64,000 nt of DNA. Origin: JAJFJD01 sp965228425 (GTDB taxonomy: Bacteria > Pseudomonadota > Alphaproteobacteria > UBA8366). The stretch covers positions 3,348,001-3,412,000 of the forward strand of contig OZ245815.1 of NCBI GenBank assembly GCA_965228425.1, given 5' to 3'. Under the pieces are notes generated by a model. That model ran no database searches and was not told where the DNA came from. It saw only the letters and a program-made list of their open reading frames with translations. A program made the translations under genes and the position numbers. Below, piece after piece: positions 36,650-45,542 of this stretch. Positions within the stretch are counted from its first letter, which is position 1, and each line of letters starts with the position of its first letter.

Positions 36650-38089
36650 ATGCGTTTCGAAGACCTTGGACTATCGAGCGAGGTTCTGCGCGCCATCGGC
36701 GACGCGGGATACGAGGCTCCCACGCCAATCCAGGAACAGGCCGTACCATACGTGCTGATGAACCGGGACATTTTGGCGTGCGCGCAAACGGGCACCGGCA
36801 AGACCGCGTCCTTCGTGGTTCCGATGCTCGACATCCTCGCGCATGGCCGGGCCCGCGCCCGCATGCCGCGCTCGCTCATCCTCGAGCCGACGCGCGAATT
36901 GGCCGCGCAGGTCGCCGAGAATTTCGAGACCTACGGCAAATACCAGAAACTTTCGATGGCGCTGCTGATCGGCGGCGTCTCGTTCGACGAACAGGAAAAG
37001 CGACTGGACCGCGGTGTCGACGTCCTGATCGCCACGCCTGGACGGCTGCTGGACCATTTCGAGCGCGGCAAGGTGCTGCTGTCCGACGTGAAGATCCTGG
37101 TCATCGACGAGGCGGACCGGATGCTCGACATGGGTTTCATCCCCGACGTCGAACGCATCGTGAAGCTGCTGCCGAAAATTCGGCAGACCCTGATGCTTTC
37201 CGCGACGATGCCGAAGGAAATCCGGCGGCTGGCCGACCAGTTCCTGATGAATCCGAAGGAAATCACCGTCAGTCCGGAATCCTCGACCGCGGAAACCGTC
37301 GAACAGGCGATCATGATTGTCGACCAACGGGACAAGCGCGAGGCTTTGCGGAAGCTGATGCGGGCCGAGGACGTTTCCAACGCCCTGATCTTCTGCAACC
37401 GGAAGCGTGATATCGGCGTCCTGCACCGGTCGCTGATGCGCCACGGATTCGAAGCCGGCGCCCTGCACGGCGACATGGATCAATTCAGCCGGACGGATAC
37501 GCTGAAATCGTTCAAGGACGGGGAAATCAAATATCTCGTCTGCTCGGACGTCGCCGCCCGTGGGCTGGATATCGCCGGCATGAGCCACGTGTTCAATTTC
37601 GATGTGCCGACCAACGCCGAGGATTACGTCCATCGGATCGGGCGCACGGGACGCGCCGGCAAATCCGGCCGCGCCATCACGCTGGCCACCGGCGAGGACG
37701 GCAAATACGTCGCCGCGATCGAGCGGATCACCGGTGGCCCCATTCCCCGCCTGGCTGTCGACGGCGTCGACGAAGCGGAGATCGACACCAGCGACGACGG
37801 AAAGCGTCGCCGCCGGCGGGGCGGCCGTAAGTCGCAATCCGAAAGCCGCGGTTCCGGTAATCAGGCCGCCGGCCGCAAAGAGTCCAAAAGTCGCCCGAAG
37901 CGCGAAGACGCCGCGAAGAATGACGCCGATCCGAAGGACTCCCAACCGAAAAAGGCGTCGCGCCCCAAGAAAGACGAGAAACCCGCGCCCAAGAAGGCCA
38001 AATCTTCGTCGAAAAGCGGCAATACCCCGAAGCAGGGTTTCGGCGACGACGTTCCCGCCTTCATGCTGCGCCCGGTGAAAATTTCCTAG
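36650..38089 (+). CDS. DEAD-box RNA helicase
   Basis: 479 residues. All helicase motifs are visible: the Q motif in YEAPTPIQEQAV, motif I AQTGTGKT, Ia PTRELAAQ, DEAD as VIDEADRMLDMGF, SAT in LMLSATMP, and HRIGRTGRAGKSG. Residues 385 to the end are a low-complexity Lys/Arg/Ser/Asp tail with repeated KK and PK pairs, a likely RNA-binding extension like that of RhlE-type proteins, followed by FMLRPVKIS. It is likely to act in RNA decay, ribosome assembly or cold adaptation. Confidence 0.94.
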   Translation: MRFEDLGLSSEVLRAIGDAGYEAPTPIQEQAVPYVLMNRDILACAQTGTGKTASFVVPMLDILAHGRARARMPRSLILEPTRELAAQVAENFETYGKYQKLSMALLIGGVSFDEQEKRLDRGVDVLIATPGRLLDHFERGKVLLSDVKILVIDEADRMLDMGFIPDVERIVKLLPKIRQTLMLSATMPKEIRRLADQFLMNPKEITVSPESSTAETVEQAIMIVDQRDKREALRKLMRAEDVSNALIFCNRKRDIGVLHRSLMRHGFEAGALHGDMDQFSRTDTLKSFKDGEIKYLVCSDVAARGLDIAGMSHVFNFDVPTNAEDYVHRIGRTGRAGKSGRAITLATGEDGKYVAAIERITGGPIPRLAVDGVDEAEIDTSDDGKRRRRRGGRKSQSESRGSGNQAAGRKESKSRPKREDAAKNDADPKDSQPKKASRPKKDEKPAPKKAKSSSKSGNTPKQGFGDDVPAFMLRPVKIS

Positions 38090-38098
38090 TAAACAGGC

Positions 38099-39496
38099 TT
38101 ATCCGGCGTCGCCTGCCCCATCCGGCAGCGTCACCGTGACGATCAATCCCCCTTCCGGCCGATTCGACAAATCTATCTCGCCGCCATGCCGGCGCACGAT
38201 GCTGCGCGCCACCGACAGCCCGAGCCCGGTACCGCCGGTCTCGCGGCTGCGCGAGCCCTCGAGCCGGAAAAACGGCGTAAAGACCTGATCCCACATCTCC
38301 GGGGGAATGCCCGGCCCCCTGTCGGCTATCGTGACGACCACGGCCGCCGCCTCGCGCGATGCGGTAACATGGGCCTCATCGCCGTATTTCACCGCATTTC
38401 CGATGAGGTTCGCGAACATCCGCCGGATCGCCACCGGCTGGCATCGGATCGTCAGCCGGTCACCGCTCTGGTAAACCACCTGCTGTCCGGAATCCCGCAG
38501 ATCGTCACATAGGCTTTCAAGCAGCGATGACAAATCGACCGGCGTGCGCGCCTCCTCCGTCGTCTCGTCGCGCGCAAAGGACAGCGTCACGTCCAGCATC
38601 GCTTGCATCTCGTCGATATCGGCAAGCGCCTTCTGACGCTGCTGCTCGTCCTCGATGAAGTCGGCGCGCAGCTTCAGTCGCGTCAGCATCGTCCGCAGAT
38701 CATGCGACAGTGCCGCCAGCATCAACGTCCGGTCGCTGACCAGTTTCCGCAGACGGTCCTGCATCCGGTTGAAGGCGCGGGTCGCCTTGCGCAGTTCCCG
38801 CGACCCGTGTTCCGGCAATGGCGGCGCGCCCACGTCGACGCCGAAACGGTCCGCCGCCTCCGCGAAGCGTTTCAGCGGCCGAGTGACCAAATGCGCGGCC
38901 CACAATGCGAAGATCAGAACGATCACGGCCGACCCGACGATAATGAAGATCAGCCGCCGCTCCCACGGCGGCGGAAAGGCGCGGACCGGCGCCTGGAAGA
39001 CCAGCCATTGGCCTCCCACGTCACCGATGGCGACCGCCACCCGGCGATAGTCCTTACGGTCACCGCGCCGCCAGGGCCGCCGCTCTGCGTCCCGGCGGGG
39101 CTCCGGCGCGCGCGCCGCCGCAGGGCGTTCCAGGATGCCGATGCGAACCGGACGGTCGCCAAGCGCACCGAGACTGGGTCGCAATAGTTCCTCGAATTCC
39201 TGGATATGCCGGTTTTCGCTCTTACGGATGGCGGGTTCACGGCGCATCCGTCGGACCTTGAACTGACGTCCGCGAACCATCCGCAGCGCCGCCCGCCGCT
39301 CGTCCGCCGAGCTGTTTTCGATCAGATCGACAACGGAAACGATACGATCCGCGATTCCGGCGATGACGAAGCGTTTGATCGTCTCGCCGCGCTCGCGGAT
39401 GAAAATGACCGACCCGATGGCCACGATGAAGACGACCACCGCCACCAGGATGATCGCGACATGGCCGGTCAGGCCCAGCCCCCAACGCCGGCTCAT
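38099..39496 (-). CDS. Two-component sensor histidine kinase (EnvZ/CpxA type)
   Basis: 465 residues. Two membrane spans (about 11-33 and 181-203) enclose a periplasmic sensor of about 145 residues that is strongly Arg-rich (for example APEPRRDAERRPWRRG). HAMP follows (204-257), then phospho-acceptor His-265 in AALSHDLRTMLTRLKLR, then the ATPase with NLIGNAVKYGD, DRGPGIPPE and GTGLGLSVARSIV. Its start overlaps the response-regulator stop by 4 bases (ATGA). It divergently faces an LTXXQ protein, consistent with envelope-stress sensing (inference). Confidence 0.93.
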   Translation of the reverse strand: MSRRWGLGLTGHVAIILVAVVVFIVAIGSVIFIRERGETIKRFVIAGIADRIVSVVDLIENSSADERRAALRMVRGRQFKVRRMRREPAIRKSENRHIQEFEELLRPSLGALGDRPVRIGILERPAAARAPEPRRDAERRPWRRGDRKDYRRVAVAIGDVGGQWLVFQAPVRAFPPPWERRLIFIIVGSAVIVLIFALWAAHLVTRPLKRFAEAADRFGVDVGAPPLPEHGSRELRKATRAFNRMQDRLRKLVSDRTLMLAALSHDLRTMLTRLKLRADFIEDEQQRQKALADIDEMQAMLDVTLSFARDETTEEARTPVDLSSLLESLCDDLRDSGQQVVYQSGDRLTIRCQPVAIRRMFANLIGNAVKYGDEAHVTASREAAAVVVTIADRGPGIPPEMWDQVFTPFFRLEGSRSRETGGTGLGLSVARSIVRRHGGEIDLSNRPEGGLIVTVTLPDGAGDAG

Positions 39497-40212
39497 TGTG
39501 CGTCGACCCCGCTCGCCAGAACATAGCCGCCGCCCCGCACCGTCTTGATGATCGAGGGTTCCTTCGGATCCTCTTCGATCTTGCGGCGCAATCGGCTGAT
39601 CAGGACGTCCACGCTGCGGTCGAACGGCGCCGCATCACGCCCGCGCGTCAGATCCAGGAGCTGGTCCCGGCTCAGCACTTGTCCGGCGCGTTCGACCAGG
39701 GCGGCCAGAAGCTCGAACTCACCGGCCGTCAATGGAACGAGCGCCCCGTCCGGCGACCGCAACTCGCGTTTTACGGTGTCGAGGCGCCAGCCATCGAAGA
39801 CATGGGCGGCGATTTTAGGGGACACCGCCGCCGGCCCCCGATCAGCCGCCCGGCGCAGAACAGCCTTGATGCGCGCCAGCAATTCCCGCGGGTTGAACGG
39901 TTTCGGCAGGTAGTCGTCCGCGCCCATCTCCAATCCGATGATGCGGTCCGTCTCTTCGCCCATCGCGGTCAGCATTATGATCGGTAGCGCGGATTCCGCC
40001 CGGACCCGCCGGCACAGCGACAATCCGTCTTCGCCCGGCAGCATGAGGTCGAGCACGACGAGGTCGAACCGTCCCTTGTCCATCAGCCCCATCATTTCGC
40101 GCCCGTCGGCCGCCGGCGTCACCCGGTAGCCGTTTTTCTTCAGAAACTGGGCGACGAGGCTTCGAATCTCGCGGTCGTCGTCGACGATCAGAATATGCGG
40201 TTGGCGCGGCAT
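39493..40212 (-). CDS. OmpR-family response regulator
   Basis: 239 residues. The receiver has the acidic pocket IVDDDRE, phospho-acceptor Asp-55 in VVLDLMLPGEDG, and the Thr and Lys of LTAMGEE and YLPKPFNPREL. The C-terminal winged helix has LTAGEFELLAALVERAGQVLSRDQLL and VDVLISRLRRKIEEDP. It is the first gene of the pair with the sensor kinase and is transcribed away from the LTXXQ gene. Confidence 0.95.
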   Translation of the reverse strand: MPRQPHILIVDDDREIRSLVAQFLKKNGYRVTPAADGREMMGLMDKGRFDLVVLDLMLPGEDGLSLCRRVRAESALPIIMLTAMGEETDRIIGLEMGADDYLPKPFNPRELLARIKAVLRRAADRGPAAVSPKIAAHVFDGWRLDTVKRELRSPDGALVPLTAGEFELLAALVERAGQVLSRDQLLDLTRGRDAAPFDRSVDVLISRLRRKIEEDPKEPSIIKTVRGGGYVLASGVDAQ

Positions 40213-40397
40213 GGCCGGATTATACGGCGCAGAACCGGCGGAATCTGAGAATTTTGTAAACGAATGTTGCTGGGCGCCAACGCGAAACAGAGCCTTACAA
40301 AGCGTTTCACCCGGGAAATCCTACCGGCGCTAACATTCGATATATCCGGTGATCAGCGGACACCACCGCGCAGAACTGGATAACTTGGAGACAGCGA
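40213..40397. promoter_or_regulatory. Divergent promoter region between the response regulator and the LTXXQ gene
   Basis: It contains two inverted heptamers, TTTGTAA (40253-40259) and TTACAAA (40295-40301), about four helical turns apart. They resemble half-sites for an OmpR/CpxR-type regulator, but the link is only by position and symmetry. The plus-strand gene has a GGAGACAGCGA ribosome-binding site. Confidence 0.35.
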
Positions 40398-40988
40398 ATG
40401 AACGGCAAACAATTTCTCTTGATCGGCGGACTGCTCGTTTCTGTGGCGGGCCTTTCCATCGTCGCGGTTTCGGCCGCACCGTCAGGCCCCGGCATGACGG
40501 GGATCGAAGCCGCCGGCGGCCCGGCCTTCATGGGCGCGATGCACAAGGCCCGGCATGACGGCCGGCGTTGGGGCGGCGGCCACGGCCGCCATTTCTGCGG
40601 CAAGCGGCATGGTAAGCGCCTGGAACGCATGACCACGCTGATCGAAGGCCTGATGACCTTCACGCCGCAGCAGCAGACCGCGTGGAACGACCTCAAGACC
40701 GCCTTGAACGACGGCAAGGCGTCCATGGAGAAAGCCTGCGAGACGGCCAAGAACGGCGAGAAGCCGAAGACTGCGCCGGATCGCCTTGCCCGGATGGAGG
40801 CGATGATGACGACCCGCTTGGGCGCCATCCAGACGGTACGGCCGGCCTTCGACACCTTCTATGGCACGCTGAGCGACAAGCAGAAGTCCGCGATCGACGG
40901 CCTGATGAACCGCGGCCACGGCAAGTTCAAACGCGGTGAGCGTGGAAAAGACGGCGAACGCGGCCAACGTGGACAGGACAAGCAATAA
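40398..40988 (+). CDS. LTXXQ/Spy-CpxP-like periplasmic protein
   Basis: 196 residues. A signal peptide spans about 1-27 (QFLLIGGLLVSVAGLSIVAVSAAP). A His/Gly-rich stretch follows (RRWGGGHGRHFCGKRHGK), then a helical domain with LIEGLMTFTPQQQTAWNDLKTAL and LSDKQKSAIDGLMNRG, which carries the LTxxQ-type repeats, and a charged repetitive tail of KRGERGKDGERGQRG. Such proteins act as periplasmic chaperones or metal-stress proteins. It is divergent from a two-component system that probably controls it. Confidence 0.85.
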   Translation: MNGKQFLLIGGLLVSVAGLSIVAVSAAPSGPGMTGIEAAGGPAFMGAMHKARHDGRRWGGGHGRHFCGKRHGKRLERMTTLIEGLMTFTPQQQTAWNDLKTALNDGKASMEKACETAKNGEKPKTAPDRLARMEAMMTTRLGAIQTVRPAFDTFYGTLSDKQKSAIDGLMNRGHGKFKRGERGKDGERGQRGQDKQ

Positions 40989-41010
40989 GACTGACCTGCA
41001 CTTTCCCCAC

Positions 41011-41058
41011 CCCGGTATAGGCACACCACCCACCCAACCGTGCCTATACCGGGATTTT
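41011..41058 (+). terminator. Rho-independent terminator after the LTXXQ gene
   Basis: CCCGGTATAGGCAC (41011-41024) is perfectly complementary to GTGCCTATACCGGG (41040-41053), with a 15-base loop and an ATTTTT tail. It separates the gene from the next plus-strand gene. Confidence 0.88.
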
Positions 41059-41073
41059 TCCGGAGAATGAATC

Positions 41074-41682
41074 ATGCGCCGCAAGATCGGATTTCGAGAG
41101 AGCGGATCGGTTGCCCCGGCGGTGGCCGCAGGAATGGCGTTCGCCGTTCTTATGACGGCGAATGCAGCGGCCGGCCCGTATGCAGACGGCGACGCATATC
41201 GCCGCCATGACGGAACGCGGTGGGTGCACACGGTGGACCACCGCCGCCACGCCCACAAACACCGCCATGCGCATAAACGCGTGGTCGTCGTGAAGCCCCG
41301 CCGCCGTTACAAGAATGTCTGGGTCGTGCGCCCGTACGGGCACCGCTACCGCGGATACGCCCATTACCATGACGACGCGCTCGCCTATCGCTGGCTTGGT
41401 TTCACGGCAATTACGCTGGTTTCCCTCGACCGGTTGTCCGTGGCCCAGCAGCGGCGGCACGAAAGCGCGCAAATCACCGCGACCACCGCACCGGTCGGCG
41501 AAACAATCCATTGGAACGACGATGCCGCAAGCGGCTCGGTCCGCGTGGTGCGGGAAGGCACCAGCAGTTCCGGGCGCTACTGCCGGGAGTTCCAACAGAA
41601 AATCAAGATCGGCGGCAGATCCGAAGACGCCTACGGCACTGCCTGCCAACAACCTGACGGGGCGTGGGAAATCTTGCCATAG
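41074..41682 (+). CDS. Secreted protein with a 17-kDa surface-antigen-like C-terminal domain
   Basis: 202 residues. A signal-like N terminus (VAPAVAAGMAFAVLMTANAAAG) is followed by a His/Arg-rich region (VDHRRHAHKHRHAHKRVVVVK), a hydrophobic stretch (YRWLGFTAITLVSL) and a C-terminal domain of about 60 residues with GRYCREFQQKIKIGGRSEDA and YGTACQQPDGAWEI. The two Cys in that domain are the family pair. Similar domains occur in Rickettsia 17-kDa-type antigens and many alphaproteobacterial envelope proteins of unknown role. It is separated from the previous gene by a strong terminator. Confidence 0.78.
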   Translation: MRRKIGFRESGSVAPAVAAGMAFAVLMTANAAAGPYADGDAYRRHDGTRWVHTVDHRRHAHKHRHAHKRVVVVKPRRRYKNVWVVRPYGHRYRGYAHYHDDALAYRWLGFTAITLVSLDRLSVAQQRRHESAQITATTAPVGETIHWNDDAASGSVRVVREGTSSSGRYCREFQQKIKIGGRSEDAYGTACQQPDGAWEILP

Positions 41683-41761
41683 CTCCGCGCGGACGGCCGC
41701 CGGCTTTTCCCGAGGCCCTGCCGGCGGCCGTCCACCCTAATCATAAAAATTCGGCTATCGA

Positions 41762-43528
41762 TCAGCGCTTTTCCAGACGGGCGGATAGGTCACTCAGCGA
41801 CGCTGACATATCGCTCAAGAGCCATGCCGCATCGGACGTTTCGGCATCGACATCCGTGTCCGCGAACGGATCCGACGGCGTCAGCTTCTGCTCGACGACC
41901 AGTTTCGCCATCAGCAGACGCCGCGCGTCCCCTACCTCTTCAGCCAAGGCCGACCCCTCCACCGCCATGACCGCCGCCGACACGGCGTGATACAGTGCAC
42001 TGGCCGCTTGCCGGGCCGACCGTTCGCCGGGCTTTCCAGCGACCGCAGCGCGGGTGACCATGTCTACCGCGCGATCGAGGCGTTCGCATAGCGACGCCCG
42101 AAAATTCTCCGGAATGCCATGGGCCGCCGCCAGATTCGCCGAAAGCTCCTTGCGCAGCCAGATATGCGCCTCCTCGCGTTTCGCCGCCCGCAGCACGTCC
42201 AACGCCGTGATGTTGCTGGTCCCCTCCCAGATCGACCCAAGGTGGGACTCGCGCACCAAGCGTGCTTCGATCCACTCCTCGATGTAGCCGCAACCGCCGC
42301 GCACTTCCATCGCGTCGCCGGTGACCTTGCGCGCATCCCGGCAGACCCGGAATTTCAGCAATGGCGTCAGGATGCGCCGCATCTTTATCCCTGTCTCGTC
42401 CCCCTCGTCCGCCCGGCGCAGCGCGACCGCGGTGAACAGGCATAGCGATAGGGCCTGCTCAGTCGGCAAAAACAGCTTCAACAATTGACGTTGCATCAAC
42501 GGCAGGTCGATGAGTTTGCTGCCGAAAGCGACCCGGTTCCGCGAAACGCACAGCGCCTCGTGAAGAGACCGCCGCATCATGCCGGCCGCGCGGACGGCAT
42601 TCGATAACCGCGACTGGTTCACCATCTCGGCGATTTGCACGAAGCCGCGGCCCAGATCGCCGACCAGCCAGGCGGACGCGCCCTCGAGCGTTATCTCGCC
42701 GGACGCCATCGAACGCGTACCGAGCTTGTCCTTGAGCCGGATGATCCGGTACCGGTTCGCCGACCCGTCCGTCAATTTGCGCGGCATCAGGAAAAGGCCG
42801 AGGCCCCGCGTTCCCTCGCCGCCACCTTCGGGCCGCGCCAGCACCAGCACGACATCCGCGTCCGCGTTGGAACAGAACCATTTGTCGCCATACAGCCGCC
42901 ACGTATCGCCATCCGGTACCGCCGTCGTGACGGTCTCGCCGACGTCCGATCCCGCATCCTGCTCGGTCATAAACATAGCGCCCTGCGCCGCCGCCTCGAA
43001 GTCCTCGGCCAGCAATGACGGCAAGTATCGATCCAACAAGGACTGATCGGCATACCGGATAAGCGTCCGGGTCAGCGAGTCGGTCATGCTCAAGGGACAG
43101 AGCAAACCGAATTCCGACTGGGCGAACAGATATTGCAGCGTGTATTTCGCCACATGATGGATCGGCTCCGGCCAACCCAGCGCCGGCCGGTGGGACATCG
43201 CCGCCATCTCGAACTCGCCGAAGGCGTAGCGCTCCATCTCTACATAGGACGGGTGCTTCTCAACCCGGTCGTCGTCCTGTCCCTGACGGTTTCGGACATG
43301 CAGGGTCGGTGGATTGCGGTCCGCCGTCCCAGCCAAATCGTCGAGCCTGTCGCCGACCAGCGCGCCAAGCCTGCGGAACTGCGGCGTCAAATGCTCGCGT
43401 TCCGCCGCCGGCAGATAGAGCGACAACAACGACTGCAGCGCCACATCGACATCGAAGAAGTTCATCCCCCGCGTTTCCGGCTGCGAGTTGGCGGACTCCC
43501 TTCTCGGCGGCAGCGGCGGCGTCATCAT
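41762..43528 (-). CDS. Acyl-CoA dehydrogenase family protein (AidB-like)
   Basis: 588 residues from the ATG at 43528. The frame is open far upstream, but that part overlaps the CoA-transferase gene and is not real. FAD-domain features: AMFMTEQDAGSDVGETVT, WRLYGDKWFCSNADADVVLVLARPEG, KLGTRSMASGEITLEGA and EVRGGCGYIEEWIEARLVRESHLGSIWEGTSNI-type residues. The early motif in the N-terminal domain (SLYLPAAEREHLTPQF) and the length match AidB-like enzymes. The stop and start overlap (TAATG) ties it to the CoA-transferase. It may oxidise the acyl-CoA which that enzyme makes. Confidence 0.9.
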   Translation of the reverse strand: MMTPPLPPRRESANSQPETRGMNFFDVDVALQSLLSLYLPAAEREHLTPQFRRLGALVGDRLDDLAGTADRNPPTLHVRNRQGQDDDRVEKHPSYVEMERYAFGEFEMAAMSHRPALGWPEPIHHVAKYTLQYLFAQSEFGLLCPLSMTDSLTRTLIRYADQSLLDRYLPSLLAEDFEAAAQGAMFMTEQDAGSDVGETVTTAVPDGDTWRLYGDKWFCSNADADVVLVLARPEGGGEGTRGLGLFLMPRKLTDGSANRYRIIRLKDKLGTRSMASGEITLEGASAWLVGDLGRGFVQIAEMVNQSRLSNAVRAAGMMRRSLHEALCVSRNRVAFGSKLIDLPLMQRQLLKLFLPTEQALSLCLFTAVALRRADEGDETGIKMRRILTPLLKFRVCRDARKVTGDAMEVRGGCGYIEEWIEARLVRESHLGSIWEGTSNITALDVLRAAKREEAHIWLRKELSANLAAAHGIPENFRASLCERLDRAVDMVTRAAVAGKPGERSARQAASALYHAVSAAVMAVEGSALAEEVGDARRLLMAKLVVEQKLTPSDPFADTDVDAETSDAAWLLSDMSASLSDLSARLEKR

Positions 43529-44736
43529 TACCGGCGCTTCTCCACCAAGACGCCCGCGTCGGTCAGCTTGGCAATCTCTCCGTCGTCGAAGCCATGGGCG
43601 GCGAGGATCTCCCGGCCATGAACGCCGAATTTCGGCGGCGCTGTGCGCACTTCGCCTGGCGTGCGGGAAAATTTGATGGGAATGCCGGTCATCTGGTACC
43701 AACCGTCCAACTCCACCGCCATGTTGCGGTGTTTGGTGTGTTCGCTCGCCATGACCTGGGCGGTATCGAGCACCGGCCCGGCCGGGACGCCGGACTTCAA
43801 GAGTTCCTGGCAAACCTCTTCGCCGTCGCGCTCGGCGAGCAGGTCCGTGAGCAATTGCGTGATCTCGTCCTTGTTGCTGAGCCGCAGACCATTGTCGGCG
43901 AACTTGGGGTCGTCGGCGAGTTCGGGTTTGCCGAGCACCGTGCAAAGGCGTTGAAAGGCCCGGTTGTTGCCCGCGCCGATGAAGATATCGACCGTCTTCG
44001 TGTGATACCGGTCATACGGTACGACATTGGTATGCTGGTTTCCGGTCAGCCCGGGCGTATTGCCGGACATGTAATAGTTCGGGACATGCGGATGCATCAG
44101 CGACACGGCGCAGTCATACAGCGTCATGTCGATATACTGCCCATGCCCGGACCGGTTTCGTTCCTGGAGGGCCATCAGGATGCCGATCGCGCTGTAGAGC
44201 CCCGTGCCCATGTCGACCATCGCCAACCCGACCCGCGTCGGTCCGCCGTCGGGTGCGCCATTGACACTGAACCAGCCGGCCATCGCCTGCACGATCGCGT
44301 CGTAACCGGGAAATCCGCCGAGCGGCCCATCCGCGCCGTATCCGCTGATGCGGCAATGGATCAGTTTCGGGAACCGCTCTTTCAGAACCTCTTCATAGCC
44401 GAGGCCCCATTTCTCCATCGTGCCGGTCTTCAGGTTCTCGATCAGGACGTCCGCGTCCTCCAGCAGCCGGAACAGGACCTCGCGTCCCTCGGGCACCGTA
44501 AGGTCAAGACCGATCGAACGCTTGTTGCGATTGACTCCCACGAAGTAGGACGCATCCCCCTCATGAAACGGCGGTCCCCAATCACGGACCTCGTCGCCCT
44601 GCGGCGGCTCGACCTTCAGGACCTCCGCCCCATGATCCGCCAAAATCTGGGTGCAGTAGGGTCCGCCCAGCACGCGCGTCAGGTCCACCACCTTGACGCC
44701 GGCAAGGGCACCGACGGAACCGTTATTGTCGCTCAT
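43528..44736 (-). CDS. CaiB/BaiF family CoA-transferase
   Basis: 402 residues. Family III CoA-transferase features: VVDLTRVLGGPYCTQILADHGAEVLKVE, RNKRSIGLDLTVPEG, LIENLKTGTMEKWGLGYE, and the catalytic Asp in GLAMVDMGTGLYSAIGILMAL. GNQHTNVVPYDRYHTKTVDIFI follows. It transfers CoA between carboxylic acids. It shares one base with the acyl-CoA dehydrogenase downstream, so activation and oxidation of one acid are probably coupled. The substrate is unknown. Confidence 0.93.
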   Translation of the reverse strand: MSDNNGSVGALAGVKVVDLTRVLGGPYCTQILADHGAEVLKVEPPQGDEVRDWGPPFHEGDASYFVGVNRNKRSIGLDLTVPEGREVLFRLLEDADVLIENLKTGTMEKWGLGYEEVLKERFPKLIHCRISGYGADGPLGGFPGYDAIVQAMAGWFSVNGAPDGGPTRVGLAMVDMGTGLYSAIGILMALQERNRSGHGQYIDMTLYDCAVSLMHPHVPNYYMSGNTPGLTGNQHTNVVPYDRYHTKTVDIFIGAGNNRAFQRLCTVLGKPELADDPKFADNGLRLSNKDEITQLLTDLLAERDGEEVCQELLKSGVPAGPVLDTAQVMASEHTKHRNMAVELDGWYQMTGIPIKFSRTPGEVRTAPPKFGVHGREILAAHGFDDGEIAKLTDAGVLVEKRR

Positions 44737-44847
44737 CTAGTCTTTTCTCCAAGTGGCTGGCGTTCGCGGCTTTACCTTCGAACAATGCCGCCGCGCCAAT
44801 GTTAGGGAAGTGCTTCAGACTGGCCCAATGCGTATCGGACCGATCAT

Positions 44848-45243
44848 TTAGGACGCGTCCGGCACCGGGCGTTCGTCGCGCGGACCCAACGGCGGGCTAT
44901 AGAGCACCAACGCCCGCAACGGCGTATCCCCCTTCGTGTACACGGCATGGAGGACCTTCGGGGGAATCTGGACCACGGTACCGGGGCCGCATTCGACCGC
45001 CGGATCATCGCCCAGGACGACGTCCGCCGTGCCCTCCAGAATGTAGACGATTTGGTGCTCGTCTTCGTGCAGGTGCGGCGACGCTTCACCACCCGGCTGC
45101 ACGATGCCGAGGTTCATTTCGAACGCGCCGCAAAAATCCTTGTCCACGAGACGGTAATTGACGGTCCCTTCATGTCCGGGCGGGATGTAGGGCGTAATGT
45201 CACCCTCATTCCGAATCAACGACCTGAATTGCCCGTCGCTCAT
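44848..45243 (-). CDS. Single-domain cupin protein
   Basis: 131 residues. The conserved cupin motifs are ASPHLHEDEHQIVYILEGTADV (two His and a Glu metal set) and PGTVVQIPPKVLHAVYTKG (third His). The fold covers nearly the whole protein. It lies 111 bases upstream of the CoA-transferase on the same strand and may belong to the same degradative unit. Reaction not predictable. Confidence 0.85.
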   Translation of the reverse strand: MSDGQFRSLIRNEGDITPYIPPGHEGTVNYRLVDKDFCGAFEMNLGIVQPGGEASPHLHEDEHQIVYILEGTADVVLGDDPAVECGPGTVVQIPPKVLHAVYTKGDTPLRALVLYSPPLGPRDERPVPDAS

Positions 45244-45542
45244 ACCGTCCTCTCCTGCGCAAGCCGAAAGCGGCCCTACTTAGCAGGAATCCGCCGGCCG
45301 GACAAAGGGCGGCCCAATGGTGCGAAAACGCTATCCCACCGGCGAACGCAGACGACATCGACGCGTCGAATTTCGTCAAGTTGTACTAGATTAGGATAAT
45401 ACCCCTCAAAATAAATGACCGTAACTTATTATAATAACGTGATTATTTTACTTAACCCCAATTTAACTCTTCCCTAGCATAGATAGCATGCCCGGAAATC
45501 GACCGAATCCGGTTAGATCGAACTACCGAAGAATTAAGCACC
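45244..45542. promoter_or_regulatory. AT-rich region upstream of the CheZ-like gene
   Basis: About 300 bases without a gene. Bases 45385-45480 are strikingly AT-rich for this window (runs of TTATTATAATAA type) and should hold the plus-strand promoter of the CheZ-like gene. I see no clear sigma-28 flagellar promoter. Confidence 0.35.
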
